Shown piece by piece: positions 21,771 through 33,113 of a stretch of DNA of 64,000 nt. The stretch is from Gymnopus androsaceus JB14. Lineage: Eukaryota; Basidiomycota; Agaricomycetes; Agaricales; Omphalotaceae. Positions within the stretch are counted from its first letter, which is position 1; each line of letters begins with the position of its first letter. The stretch spans positions 1-64,000 of the forward strand of contig ML769494.1 in assembly GCA_009733575.1 (NCBI GenBank), in the 5' to 3' direction. The notes under the pieces are model-generated. The model was not told where the DNA came from. It worked only from the letters and a program-made list of their open reading frames with translations, and searched no databases. A program made the position numbers and the translations under genes.

Positions 21771-23568
21771 CACTGACGAACGATGTTACTATTCAGAGGA
21801 CAAAGGATTAGATTGCGTTTTATAATAAGCATGGCCTGGGAGTCACACTTATCACCACTCGAGACAAAGATTAGCCGCCTACGAAAATCCAACCAAACCA
21901 ATACCATCTCCCTATCTCCTCAAAGAATTATTCCATGTCGCCTTGCATTTTAGAGTCTTTGAGAACTTTATGTTCAAAGGTATGTTGGAGAAACAGCTAT
22001 TTTAATTTATCAGTTAACCTGGAATGAAAATCTGGTATCCTTCAGTATCAATCCAGTGTTGTCGCCTGAATTCTGGTCTTTGGAAAGCCTTCGCAGTGGA
22101 AAATCTCGTGCTGAGATTGAAGGAAAGACAAGGAAAGGTATGTATGTCAGAAAAACTATAGCAAAAGGGACGGGAATGCTAACCTAAGTAGATTAACTCC
22201 ATCGTCCAAAATCTGAAGATGTCAATGATGTCGAGGCTTTCCAAAGGAGTCCGACGCTGTCTGCACTCTCGCACCTGGCTATAGGGCGCACTGTACGACG
22301 TCTGATACAGTAGCTCGACTCCTCATCCTCAGTCTCTTCCTGTCCGGTGGCCCCATCCTTTAAACCTGGAAAAAAACACCATGAAGTCACGAATTCTAAA
22401 GCTACAACTGAGGCCTGAAACTGCTGGTTCAGTCTACCAAAGGTTTCCAATACTATCATATCGAAACTCACCTCCTCCGACTTTCGCACTTGACGCCACA
22501 ACAGTCCTACTTGACATCTTCACAGCCTTTCCTAAGTAGCATCTCCTCTTCGTCGAGTTCGATAAACCTAGTAACCGAAGAATCCCTGTACTCCAAGTTG
22601 TAATTGTAGCTACGTTGCAATCCTGGTACCACGCTTTGGATCCCGTCTTCACCTTCTGACTGAAATATATCCCGCCAGCCTGTCGCGGCTGTCTCTCTGT
22701 AATATATCACAGAAAAATCGTTTTCTATCTTACTGAAGCCAACCTATCTCCCGATGCTTGCAGCTGCATAGCAAGCACGTTTCGATTCTGCCGCTTGCAA
22801 GAAACTCCCGGCGGTGGTGGTTAATCTCGGCTGGCGCATGCTTATAATTGTGTATCGATTTACTGGCCGTTCGGACGTCTTCCACATCGCCGGTTCACGA
22901 ATGTTGTCAGAAACCGAGCCTTGAAGTGACGACGCTAATCGTGCTGACGCGCCAGTTGCACACTGGCAAGAGCTCCCGCGCACTCAAGTCGCTGGTGCAA
23001 AAATTGTCGACACCAATTGAAGAAAGACATGTAGTCGTCTGACACACCATTTATACACCGTCAAGAGCTCCCCGCGTATTGAAACGAGCAATTGTAATTC
23101 GAAACAGTAAATTGCACGTTTGCTCGTCTCGATTTTGGAAGAAATGATCAAGAGACGCTGATCACCACGCACTCTGTGTTATTTTGGAAACATTGCACGA
23201 AAGAATACGCTTTCAATGTCGGAGGCAAGATTCTCATGTCCCCGCCGTCTCCCTGCGCTTTCTCAGAGCTCGGAATATTGGTGCTCGGAATCTTCTGCAA
23301 CTGAATATCAAGTGGATGAATGGAGAATCGAGACTGTTGGGTTGTTCGTGCCGCACTGTGTACGGACTTGCTGTTGGAATTTGAACGAGTTCAACGATAG
23401 GGTACAACGCCGATGGAAGGATTCAATCAGAGTTGAGAGGAATGTGTTTGGATGGGGGATAGTCGATAGACTATAGGGCTTGACCAGTGGGAGAAAATGT
23501 GGCAGCGCGCGCCTGTTTCTTTTATTACCAACTTTACTCCCTCTATCATCACAACCTTTTACAAAACG
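21771..23568. other. Intergenic, unassigned; left end of duplication block A
   Basis: No gene is supported. Minus-strand frames at about 22193-22710 (one with VTRFIELDEEEMLLRKG) could be exons of a small unknown gene, but I cannot link them. From about 22689 (gctgtctctctgtaat) the sequence is alignable with 38390 onward, the start of the duplicated block that includes the small gene and the DBP3 piece. Confidence 0.4.
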
Positions 23569-23913
23569 ATGCCTCCTTCTAGGACCGTGAAAACGCACAA
23601 GAGGGTGAAGAAGGCGCAAATGCGCATTGAAAGGGGCCATCCCTATCGACGTGAAAGATTTTCCCTCGAAGATGAATTCGCAGTGAGTAGAATTCACCTT
23701 CAGACATTGAGATTAACCGACGTTCTATTAGGACTCTGGCGCAGAAACCTCTTCCTTCGATATGGAAATCGAAAGATGGAAGTTTTCTTTTCAAGTGAGT
23801 TTGCTTTTGAGCTACGCGACCGACACGACATTCATTTTTCCAACTTTAAGATTGGCATTGCTCTAAATAATGCAATAAAGGAGGATCCCCATGCAATGGA
23901 TACAAGTGCATAA
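23569..23913 (+). CDS. Small unknown protein, copy A
   Basis: I do not recognise this protein. Three exons join in frame: MPPSRTVKTHKRVKKAQMR...HPYRRERFSLEDEFA, DSGAETSSFDMEIERWKFSFQ and IGIALNNAIKEDPHAMDTSA. Introns start GTGAGT and end TAG/AAG. The product is about 79 aa with a basic N-terminus and an acidic middle, and has no signal peptide or membrane segment. The same gene, with the same two introns and the same C-terminal MDTSA, occurs at 39839-40164. Conservation of frame and splice sites in both copies argues that it is real. Confidence 0.6.
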   Translation: MPPSRTVKTHKRVKKAQMRIERGHPYRRERFSLEDEFAVSRIHLQTLRLTDVLLGLWRRNLFLRYGNRKMEVFFSSEFAFELRDRHDIHFSNFKIGIALNNAIKEDPHAMDTSA

Positions 23914-24729
23914 GGTCTTGTTTGTCTCTCTTGCATCATGTATATCGGTGAGTCCTTCTGGGGTTTTTGATACACAAATGTTAACTGGCGTGCAGTCCGT
24001 CGAAGTGGCTTTGCTCGGGTGAAAAGGATCGCCTAGGCCACATTATATATCGAAACTATCTATTGAAGGCTCACGACCAATGTGGCGGATGAACGTCATC
24101 TAGGCCACCACTTATCTTGTTGTATCATCTACTCGCTACTACTCGCTATCTTCAAGAAGCATTCGGATGGGTTTTCTTGGACATCTATAGTACGTAATTG
24201 TTCCAGGTATGTTCTGCGTCCTATGCTGACTTCAAAGGTTATGATCAGTACTACCAGCGTTATCTTGAACTTTTGCTTTTTGCTATAATCGTAGTCAGTA
24301 CCAGTGGTGTCTTTTTGGTGTGTCGCTTCAATTTTTTTCATGACATGTACTCATAGCTCATCTTTAGTATCTTATCTAACGACGCCTCATACTGTCTCTG
24401 ACTATATTGTTAATGGACTATCCATTGGTATGTCTGTGTTTGAGGTAGTGCATGTGGTCGGTCGAATAATCGCATTTTTTCTAGTACATTCCAACTACTT
24501 CATTTATGCCTCGCATTTTTTCGAGGTTACTTGCTTTACGGAGCTTCCGAGATTACGCTCTTCCAATCGTAATTTGAAGATAATATACTGCTTATACCGC
24601 TACATTTATCCATCCATTCGAGCGAGTAACGTTACGACGAAGATGTCATGAGCAATTAGATCGATAACGTCCTTGCATTAGTGAGAGCATCCATCCCTAT
24701 TATTCTACTTCAAGACAGTCCAAAACGAA
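23914..24729. other. Downstream part of duplication block A
   Basis: Alignable with 40165-41160. Plus-strand frames are rich in hydrophobic residues, but no exon series holds in both copies. Confidence 0.45.
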
Positions 24730-25090
24730 GGACTTGGATTCAAATGTATACGAGGTCTATACATGATGAACATGGAAATTGGCGGGTTCCGTCTAGGAAA
24801 GCCTTTGGAAAACGAATTTCCTCGTCGTAACAATATCGTCCCGGATGGGGCACCGTACGAGCCTTGTTCCTTCTTCTCGATAGACATCGAAAAATTCTTG
24901 AAATCGGGGCATAAGCCGCTATTATTGAGCGTTCGACTCAGCCGGTGAAGGTGATGGATTTTGTAGATTTATCTATCATCAGAGATCAGGGGAGTTCGCA
25001 TAGGGAATGCACATACCAGTTCGTCTAGTACAGTAAATATAATCCTCAATCGTAGTCGATCACGGCGCCGACGACATGGGTACATTCATT
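24730..25090 (-). pseudogene. DBP3 3' relic, copy at 24.9 kb
   Basis: The minus strand shows a decayed copy of the DBP3 C-terminus: KKEQGSYGAPSGTILL corresponds to [15 protein letters not shown]. It also has remnants of the last intron and of YIHRIGRTG (accagttcgtctagtacagtaaatataat). The match stops at gacgacatgggt, where the sequence changes to the 3' flank of the membrane-protein gene. The breakpoint is therefore inside the helicase domain. Confidence 0.8.
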
Positions 25091-25171
25091 ACAAAGGGCT
25101 TATAAGTACAGATATTAATCTAACAATCCAACCCCCAAGTCACCACTACTTGAAGTTTAGTTTTACGACTC

Positions 25172-26430
25172 TCAAACACTCAAACTCGCGGCACCTCTGC
25201 CCACGCCTTCATCATAAGCTGGAGGTGGCTCATCGTTATCGACAGCTTCGTTCTCAATTGGCACTGGCGCGCGCGCGGAAGCCTGAGACCCAGTTGCCGC
25301 ACTGCGATTCGGAAGCGAGGTAGGTACCAAGTGGCTTGCACTCAGCTTCAGGGGGGTTCTGTCGCAGCGACGATTCCCTGGCTCAGGGGACACCCCGAGC
25401 GCAGCGAGGGAGGGGAGGGGAATAACTTTACGCTGTAGCGCCAAATGATGAGAAGAAGGCAAAGATAGAGGATGCCAAACACTAGTCATAGGCGGAGGAA
25501 TAGGATTGATTGTAGGAATAGTCCGCCGACTGTCTCCTCTTCGTTTCCTCCATTTGAGGAAAAGGCACAACGCAACGGCAGCCAGCAACAGGACAACAAT
25601 GGGAACAGCGACTGCTGGACCAATTATGCTCGATAGACTCTTTTTGGTTGCTGATCCTGGAGAACTACTTGGTGGAGATGAAGTAGGTTTGAAGGACTCG
25701 GAGGAAGTAGAAGTTGAGGAAGCAGAAATCGAACTCGAAGAAGATTCGGATGTCAAGCTAGAATTGAAAGCACTGTAAAATCTTTATTAGTACCAGATCC
25801 TCAAATAGTAAAGCTGTTGTAACTCACGTGTAGACCATCCTGTCTAGGAGCACCAGGGACTTGAAACCATTGACATGACCGCCCTGAAGGGTAAAGTTGT
25901 GTTCTTCAGGCGTCAGAGAATCAATTGCAAACACAGGAACATTGTAGTCATAGACACCAACATTTCCTGTGGCAATCTTCAAAAACGTCCCTTTCAAGTC
26001 TCCGTCGATGTAGAAACTCATGTCGGAATCACCGTCTGAACCGGTCGAACTTTCTGCGAGTGCACAGAAGACGTACATCGCAGTTCCTAATTTGAAAAGA
26101 CCGGTAGTACCATGATGGGCCACGACATGAGCAATTGCAAAAAAAAAAACAACTTACCATTAAACAACATGCTGGCCGTGCTAGGAATGTTCGCAAACTC
26201 GCTGCTTCCAGGAGAGGGATTGAACTAAAATGGTAGAAAAAATCAACGAAGCGGTCCAAGTTCAAAGTGTGGAGATATCTTACAGTACTATCATGCCAAG
26301 TTTCGTCGAACATCAAATCCGCCTGAGGATTTGCAGTACACGTAGCACATGGTACTGAAGCGTTCCTCGTATTCCAGGCTGGCAGATAAATTATAGAGGG
26401 ATCACTGTCGTCGATCGTCACGTTTGCCAT
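25172..26430 (-). CDS. Single-pass membrane protein with beta-sandwich ectodomain and PPxY tail, copy A
   Basis: Function unknown. Exons join as MANVTIDDSDPSIIYLPAW..., FNPSPGSSEFANIPSTASM-LFNG, TAMYVFCALAESST...MSFYIDGDLKGTF...HNFTLQGGHVNGFKSLVLLD, then AFNSSLTSESSSSS. The first part resembles the extracellular beta-sandwich of many basidiomycete receptor-like proteins. A Ser/Thr-rich stalk follows, then one membrane helix (IIGPAVAVPIVVLLLAAVAL), a basic stop-transfer KWRKRRGD and a cytoplasmic tail ending in PPPAYDEG, a PPxY motif that in known proteins can recruit WW-domain ubiquitin ligases. I see no signal peptide, so an upstream exon may be missing. The frame is intact throughout, unlike copy B. 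Confidence 0.7.
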
Positions 26431-27416
26431 TGTACATCCAGCTTAACTTCAAGCGTTCAAAAGGCAGTGGAATGGAAATGTAGGAGGAGGAAAGAAGGAA
26501 GTGATAAACACCACGGTCATACCAGTGGAAACCGATTTCCCATCCACGCAGGAGCCAACTGTTGTGCTGATAGCATCTGTTACATACATAGATGCATCAC
26601 AAAAACTAAACGCTCACAACTAATTTTAGTGCTGAATAACTAGTCATACAATACATATATATATACATTACTGCGTAATGCATAAGGGAATTAGTATTTA
26701 GTAGCAAGTAAGATTGTACTCAATTGCTAAAGAACTGCGTAGTCGCCAGGCAACTAAGATAAGTAGCTCACATACTGTATAGAACACATATCCTCTTTTG
26801 ATTGTAGACAGTCCCATCCGCGGTTTGGCGCTTATCTTCCAAGTACTGAGCGCTCTGACTTGATTATCTCTGTAATACAGTGACGCGTAATGATGACACC
26901 ACATGCTTATTGATTGAATTGAATTGCAGTGTTCATCATTAACCGCGTCACTGTACAAGCCATTGATGGATATGAGCTGATCTAATGGTGTTGTTTCTAC
27001 ACAAATACAGCCATACGAGCCCATGATCCATGATCAGAAAACAAGGGCATTTCAAGACCTTAGGAGGTCTTACAGTGCCTTCTAATTGTAACTTCGATGG
27101 GTCATTTTTCACATATTTTTTCTTGCCTTACAATCAATCAAAATATATATGTTCAATTGTCCAGTCTTATCAGGCCTGGTAAACTCTCACGAGATTTGAT
27201 GAAAGTTCACAAACTTGATACTTGTAGTACTGATTGAACAAACATGTGCTAACATACTTTACATCAGCAAAACCTGGTGATGACAGATGGATCATGCACT
27301 CATAGCACCCATAGCAAGGTCCCCATCTATCCAGAGCTATGGGCTGCTATGGATCACTATAGAGCATGACATCTGTCAACAGGCAATATACAGTAATTCA
27401 GGAAGCTCATAGTAAC
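26431..27416. other. Entry into the CpG-poor transposon zone
   Basis: No gene. From about 26640 the DNA becomes AT-rich. 27280-27416 is made of ctatgg/ccatag words, an older repeat into which the next element inserted. 27409-27416 (ATAGTAAC) is the left target duplication. Confidence 0.5.
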
Positions 27417-27982
27417 TAGGGCTCTTCACCGTACATACTATATACAGCACGGAGAATTTTTCTGTATTTACGGACCAATTTTTTTGCCACTGTATGGTGT
27501 GGGAAAAATATGGCCATATATCGGAATACGGACGGTACTTTTAGGTCACGTGCTCTCAAGCACTCATCTGCAATGAAGACACTGTGCAAAGTATTTATTT
27601 TGCATGCATCAAAGGTTTTAAGTGTTTAATACTTACTAGTAGTGCTATAGTGACCAAGAACCATGAATAAGAGTCACGATATATGCATGTGATAGTATGT
27701 GACATGAAGTGACCAGCGTAACACACGTCTAGGACACCCAAATAATAGTAGAAGTATTAAGGAGTGTGTATTTAGTAATATTCAAGCAATTTTAATCCTA
27801 TTAAAATGCTCTCTATAGTAGGAAAGCTCCAGAAATCACACATTCCTTGTAAGTACCGTATACACCATATTACACTGTAATGGTACAGTTAAATATGGGA
27901 CTCTTGAATGGCTTACGGTACAGTACAGTTGGACACCATACCATGTGTACACCATATGCTACGGATACAGTGAAGAGCCCTA
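27417..27982. mobile_element. Second non-autonomous hAT-type element (MITE), 566 bp
   Basis: The ends are inverted repeats TAGGGCTCTTCAC and GTGAAGAGCCCTA. An exact 8-bp duplication ATAGTAAC flanks it at 27409-27416 and 27983-27990. The TAGGG start matches the element at 13663, but the internal sequence differs, so it is a separate family of the same superfamily. No coding frame inside. It lies inside an older ctatgg-rich repeat that resumes at 27983. Confidence 0.88.
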
Positions 27983-28864
27983 ATAGTAACTCATAGCTAG
28001 CAGTTCATAGTTCTATGGCTGCTATGGCTTGCTAAAGCTTGCTATAACAGCTATGGCAATTATCCAGGTTTTGCTGATGTACTATTTTATTATATGTATG
28101 TTGTAAAAATTCCCAAAATGCCTTAGTAGGCCTTAGCAATTTCACTGGCCATGTGTAGTTCACCATGTAGGTGAAGTTTGCAAGCACCATAAGTTTAAAA
28201 CAATGCCAGGTGAAAAGTTGACTGGTTGGGTGAGGTTTATCTTACTTGTGTACATTATAAGAGTTTTCAAGGCCTTATCTGCAAAGTTTACTTTTTGTGA
28301 TGTGTGAGTGCAGAAATAGAAGCAGATGATGATGGGCATTGCATTGTTGAAATGAGCAATAGTAAAGAAAGAAAGCCAACCAGATATTCATCATGACTGT
28401 AAAGGAATGGTACAGGATACCAGCTGAGTGCTACAGAGAAGTATAACTGCAGATAACAATGCCATTTTGAACTGCCGCCTCAGTGCCCTATGTCTCCAGC
28501 AAGATCCAAGTCCAGGATGAGCAGTTATTGTGAGTGATCTGATTCCACCACTTTGATTTCAGCTTGACCTTTCAGATTCTGTGTAAGGTAGAAAGCATCT
28601 AGCTCTTGCCAACGTCACATGCACTGGGTAACATCATGGTCACATTGCCACATATAGGCAAATTCTCTTTGAAAATGCTCCATAAAATGTTCCATGCATG
28701 TTGTGGCTTATCCCATCCATGCATCTCTCAGAGTACTACTCAGATACATGAAAATCAAGGCTGAGAAGATATAACCAAAAATTATGAGTGTTGTTGCAAA
28801 ATTACTATGTACAGTACTAAGATTTATTACTTTCAAAGGATGTGCACTGCATCTATGATATGTT
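27983..28864. other. CpG-depleted DNA, no gene
   Basis: Resumes the ctatgg repeat to about 28070, then anonymous DNA. I count two CG dinucleotides in the 780 bases 28081-28860. Confidence 0.6.
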
Positions 28865-30590
28865 TACCTTCTCTAAATCATCCATAACAGTGTCAGGAAG
28901 TATCTGATGACCCTTGTACTTGCATGCAGCCCATGCTGCTTGCCAACCATTGAGACCCTTGCAATAAGCATCAATGAATTTATGTGCTTGGTTAAAAAAA
29001 CTGAAAGGTGTGCATAAGTATTGCCCAAGTATTGCCTGCTTATGTGAAAAGAGTACTTACCAGCGAATAGATTCCAGAGGGACACTGTCTAGAAACTCTA
29101 TTGTGTTCCTCTTGAGATTGTCCTCACATGAAGATTCTGGATAAAATTGGTACAATCTCTTTGCATATCCCCAGCATTGTTCAATTGGGTTAAGTTTGCA
29201 ATGAAATTTAGGTAGGAACATCACTGGAACCCCATGCTCCCTTGCAAGCTTTCTCCAGAATTGACTCAACATTCACAAAATCTGTTTGATTATAAAGAAC
29301 ATAACAGCAACAGCAGTCTATCATGGGAGTGGTGCACTTGAAACTTTTTGCATTCCGCCCATTTGGGCACCTTGATACCATGCTCTTTGAGAATTACAGC
29401 TATTCTTTGAAGATACCATCAGGACAGTACAGTTCCTGAGGAGAGCCATCCTCAAATGTTGCTGGACCCATCTGTACCTTAACCTTTGAGACAGAACGAT
29501 CTGGGAGATGGACAATGTTTCCATCCGCATCATGGTCAGCAACAAAGCCATGAAAGTTCAATGAAGGTCCCTTGGGCATTCTTACATGCAGAGAGAGCAG
29601 TATCTTTGTGTTTGAGATGGTAGTGGCATTGTTGTAGATAAAAACATAGTCAAATTCCAGGTAGAGTTTGTTAACAAGATCAATTGCAGCATTAGCCTGC
29701 TCCAGGATGTCTGCGGCAGTGAAATATCCATCCTTGGCCTTTCCAGGAAACATACAACGTTCAGCTGTCCATCTGTCCATTCAGAGCACAGCCACCCAAA
29801 GTCATAACTGACAAAGTGAGCAATCACAAAGGAATGGCCATCACCCTTATGATATGGTTTTGCAGGTGCATCCTTATAATACCAGCTTTGCCAATGGTGG
29901 TTGTGTGCATAGAAAATTGACTCATCATGGAACCATATAATGAGCCATTGACCTGGAAGAGGACCTTGTTCAAGAAGCCCTTCAGCAGTCCACTTTAGTA
30001 TGCGCTTGCTGATTTTCTCCCAAAATGGAATGAACTTCCATTCCTAATAGTAGACCACATCTTCACATTCATGCCCATCAGAATACTGACCTTTCTTGGG
30101 ATGAGTGAATCAAAATCCAAGGGTGTTGAGATACCATTAAGCTGTCCATGTACTGATCTTCCATGTAATCCCATGCCTCTCCATAACATCAGGATGATTG
30201 AGATACAACATCAGCGCATTTGCACTAATATTATTTCCCAGTTCCTGTAAGTATAGATTGAGTTCAAAACACAGAGATTCATCAACCAGGAAGGATTCAT
30301 TCCAGTTTCCATATGGATTAACTGGAAGAACAGTATGATCTGCAATATATTTCTGTACAAGACAATGGAGGGTACGTGCACAGTAAGTACCATAATTTAG
30401 TACAACTGCTGCCTGCAATGAAGAGGCTCCCCATTTTCCATAGGTAAGTAAGCAAGGATCTATGTAGAGTTTCAGAAGGATTTTCATTCCTTCAAGATGA
30501 TGACAAAAAAAAGGGTCAAAGTGCAGATCTTCATGTCCTTCACTTTTCAATCCACGAGACTCTCCTCAAAGAAGGACCAACAGTTGTGCG
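28865..30590 (-). pseudogene. DDE transposase, decayed (basidiomycete Tc1/mariner-like type)
   Basis: The minus strand reads in order: N-terminal helical region (YCARTLHCLVQKYIADH..LPVNPYGNWNESFL), HPDVMERHGITW, a bridge ending LIIWFHDESIFYAHN (first catalytic Asp), YKDAPAKPYHKGDGHSFV, KAKDGYFTAADILEQANAAI and YVFIYNNATTISN. The last is the second catalytic position, Asn where the family has Asp (codon at 29631-29633). FLPKFHCKLNPIEQCW (catalytic Glu) and AYCKGLNGWQAAW follow. The frame shifts at least near 29780 and near 29250-29300. This is a dead copy of a transposase common in mushroom genomes. Confidence 0.85.
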
Positions 30591-30654
30591 CAGCATATAA
30601 GCAGAGCATACATAAGTGCATAGAAAAACGTATATAAGTAACTAGTATGATTCA

Positions 30655-31103
30655 ATTAAGCTGTCCATGTACTGATCTTCCATGTAATCCCATGCCTCTC
30701 CATAACATCAGGATGATTGAGATACAACATCAGCGCATTTGCACTAATATTATTTCCCAGTTCCTGTAAGTATAGATTGAGTTCAAAACACAGAGATTCA
30801 TCAACCAGGAAGGATTCATTCCAGTTTCCATATGGATTAACTGGAAGAACAGTATGATCTGCAATATATTTCTGTACAAGACAATGGAGGGTACGTGCAC
30901 AGTAAGTACCATAATTTAGTACAACTGCTGCCTGCAATGAAGAGGCTCCCATTTTCCATAGGTAAGTAAGCAAGGATCTATGTAGAGTTTCAGAAGGATT
31001 TTCATTCCTTCAAGATGATGACAAAAAAAAGGTCAAAGTGCAGATCTTCATGTCCTTCACTTTTCAATCCACGAGACTCTCCTCAAAGAAGGACCAACAG
31101 GTT
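30655..31103 (-). repeat. Partial duplicate of the transposase N-terminal region
   Basis: 30136-30586 is repeated at 30655-31103 almost base for base, an offset of 519 bp, with single-base length differences (for example gctccccatt against gctcccatt). Spacer 30587-30654 and the sequence after 31103 both carry a catataagc word, which may mark the junction. The event is recent relative to decay of the transposase. Confidence 0.9.
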
Positions 31104-31699
31104 GTTGCGCCATATAAGCTAGGAGCGCAGTGACTAGCACTCACCAAGTGGTTAAGCTTGTAGAGCAGATAAGAGAGGGTAAAAGACTAGTGAGAGTTGT
31201 TATCATTAGCAGTACTACTGGAGTCCTTATATACTGTAGTACTTATTCAACATATATGGTAGTATCCTTCTAGTATGTTCTATGTGCATGACCTATGATG
31301 TCGTCCATAAAGCTACTTACTAAGATACTACTGAGGCTGAGTAAGACTACCTCGGCGATGACTGATAGCATCATATGACCGAGATGATGAGTGATATCAT
31401 CATACGTTCAACACAGGTCCTCAGCTGCTTTGGTAGCTAACAGGATAGAAGGCACTTCACAAAGCTTCACAAAGCATTCCATCAGGAAGCACTTCCAATA
31501 ACAGATCCAGCTCTGGAGCGGGAAGATGTGACTCATTCAAAAGAATACTAAGGAATATCAGTAGTATGCATTTCTGTGGTGTTGCACAAATCAGGTCCAG
31601 GGATTGAGTCAATTGAATTGCGTAGACTGTTATTATCTATCTTGCTGTCGTTAATGAGAATGCAAGGCTCGGTGCCAGACAGCAAGCCAGCATGACATG
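31104..31699. other. No gene seen
   Basis: Anonymous repeat-zone DNA. A run of tgatatcatcat/gatgatag words lies around 31320-31400. Confidence 0.4.
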
Positions 31700-32171
31700 T
31701 TAAAAAGAGTCATTATCCTCAATATCCTCAATTGTAATGCAACAACAAGGTTTAGTAGGTGTGCTGGGAACAGCAGAAGAGATTTTCTTGCGTCTTTGAA
31801 AAAGTGTCAAGAATTTCAATGACATTATGTGAAAAAACAATTTAGGAGCTCCAGACGATTGCATGTCAACGCATTTTGGCAGAGAGAAAAACCCAATAGG
31901 GTCAAAGTTATCAGATGGAGGTGTCAAGCTTGGAGCTGGGCTGTCAGATGTCTCGAGATTGTCAGAATTTGACGTGCTAATAAGATTGTCCTATTATTAT
32001 TTAGAAGATGTCAGGAAGACGCATTGACACTATTGATGCAGTATGCACAGTATCTAGCCTTTGCTTCTTTTTCCTTAGTGAACATACTTCCTTCAGCTTC
32101 TCTACACTTTGCTTCAAACTACCCTTGAAGTTTTTGGCATGATCTCTGAGATGTTTCTTCTTTAGTGGCAT
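31700..32171 (-). pseudogene. Possible transposon-associated N-terminal exons
   Basis: Two minus-strand frames, a basic one starting MPLKKKHLRDHAKNF (ATG at 32171) and one containing FDPIGFFSLPKCVDM, sit upstream of the transposase in the same orientation. They could encode its low-complexity N-terminus or an accessory protein. I do not recognise them. Confidence 0.3.
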
Positions 32172-32752
32172 GGTATCAGAGTGAAGAGACAACTCTCTCA
32201 AATTTTCAAATTGGGTGAAATTACTTGTTCTCAGTCAAACTTTAAAGTATTTTGCATGCATGCATGATGTGGATTTGCCGGATATGTACAAGGTAATATT
32301 TGAGCACATTTCAAAGATTTTCCCAAGTGATTTCACCATATTTAGATTGTCACACTCAGTGCACATGATGTTAGCAAGAGCTGGATGCTCTCTACCTTAT
32401 GTGAAAAGCTGTCCCCACATTGAGGTGTGAAAGATTATGACTTCTGTGGAAATCAACAATTACAGAGAGTACTTGGGTCCTGTAGATTTGACCTTGCTGG
32501 TGTTAAGTATACAATCTTGATCTCATTGGCCATGTATTACATGTGCAAGTTGTAGGAGAGTATCAGAAGACAAGATACAAGGTAGACCTTGCAACTATGA
32601 GAAATGTTATAATGGAGAGAGGGTCAAAGATTTTGGGAGCAAGTACAAAATTGAAATCCTTCTGCACGCCCTTCATCAAAAAAGCATTTCCATGAACATC
32701 ATCCTCAGGGTGATGAACTAAGTAACATCATAAATCCTTGATTATGGGTTGA

Positions 32753-32992
32753 AAGTCAGATACTGTAGATCACCTGTATAAATCAAACATCAAATCCTGC
32801 ACATGCTGGATGCTGTTCAAGGCAAGGCAAAGAACATAATTGTAGTGCAAGTACAAAGTTCCCTTCCCAAAATTTGAAGGATGAACTAGAAATTCCAGGA
32901 AAATTAGAAACAATCATACAGTGGGGTGGGATTTTGTGCACCAAATTCACTGAGACTCTCCAGGACAAACTAAATAATCTTGGACTTGTCAG
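32753..32992. repeat. Dispersed repeat R2, copy in CpG-poor zone
   Basis: Matches 37363-37728: shared strings include aaatcaaacatcaaatcctg, caaggcaaggcaaa, aaaatttgaaggatgaacta and ccaaattcactgag. This copy lacks about 115 bp present in the other and shows C-to-T/G-to-A changes at CpG sites (ggattttgtgcacc against ggattccgcgcacc). Confidence 0.8.
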
Positions 32993-32997
32993 TGATA

Positions 32998-33113
32998 GAT
33001 TTCATGGGCTTTAAGCAAGAGAAATGCCAGGAAACTCTTGAGTGGTTGCAGGACTCTGACCAGTGACCCCTTGAGTCATCCTGGCATCTCTCTGGCTTAA
33101 AGCCCATGAAATC
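32998..33113. repeat. Perfectly placed hairpin
   Basis: GATTTCATGGGCTTTAAGC...AGAGAAATGCCAGGAAACTC is followed after about 35 bp by its near reverse complement, ending GCTTAAAGCCCATGAAATC. Arms are about 40 bp. It lies directly after the R2 copy. No function known; possibly a tiny fold-back element. Confidence 0.7.

Noticed and set aside
28865..32171. A complete, active DDE transposon spanning this region
   Set aside because: The transposase has frameshifts and lacks the second catalytic Asp, and I could not find terminal inverted repeats bounding the region.
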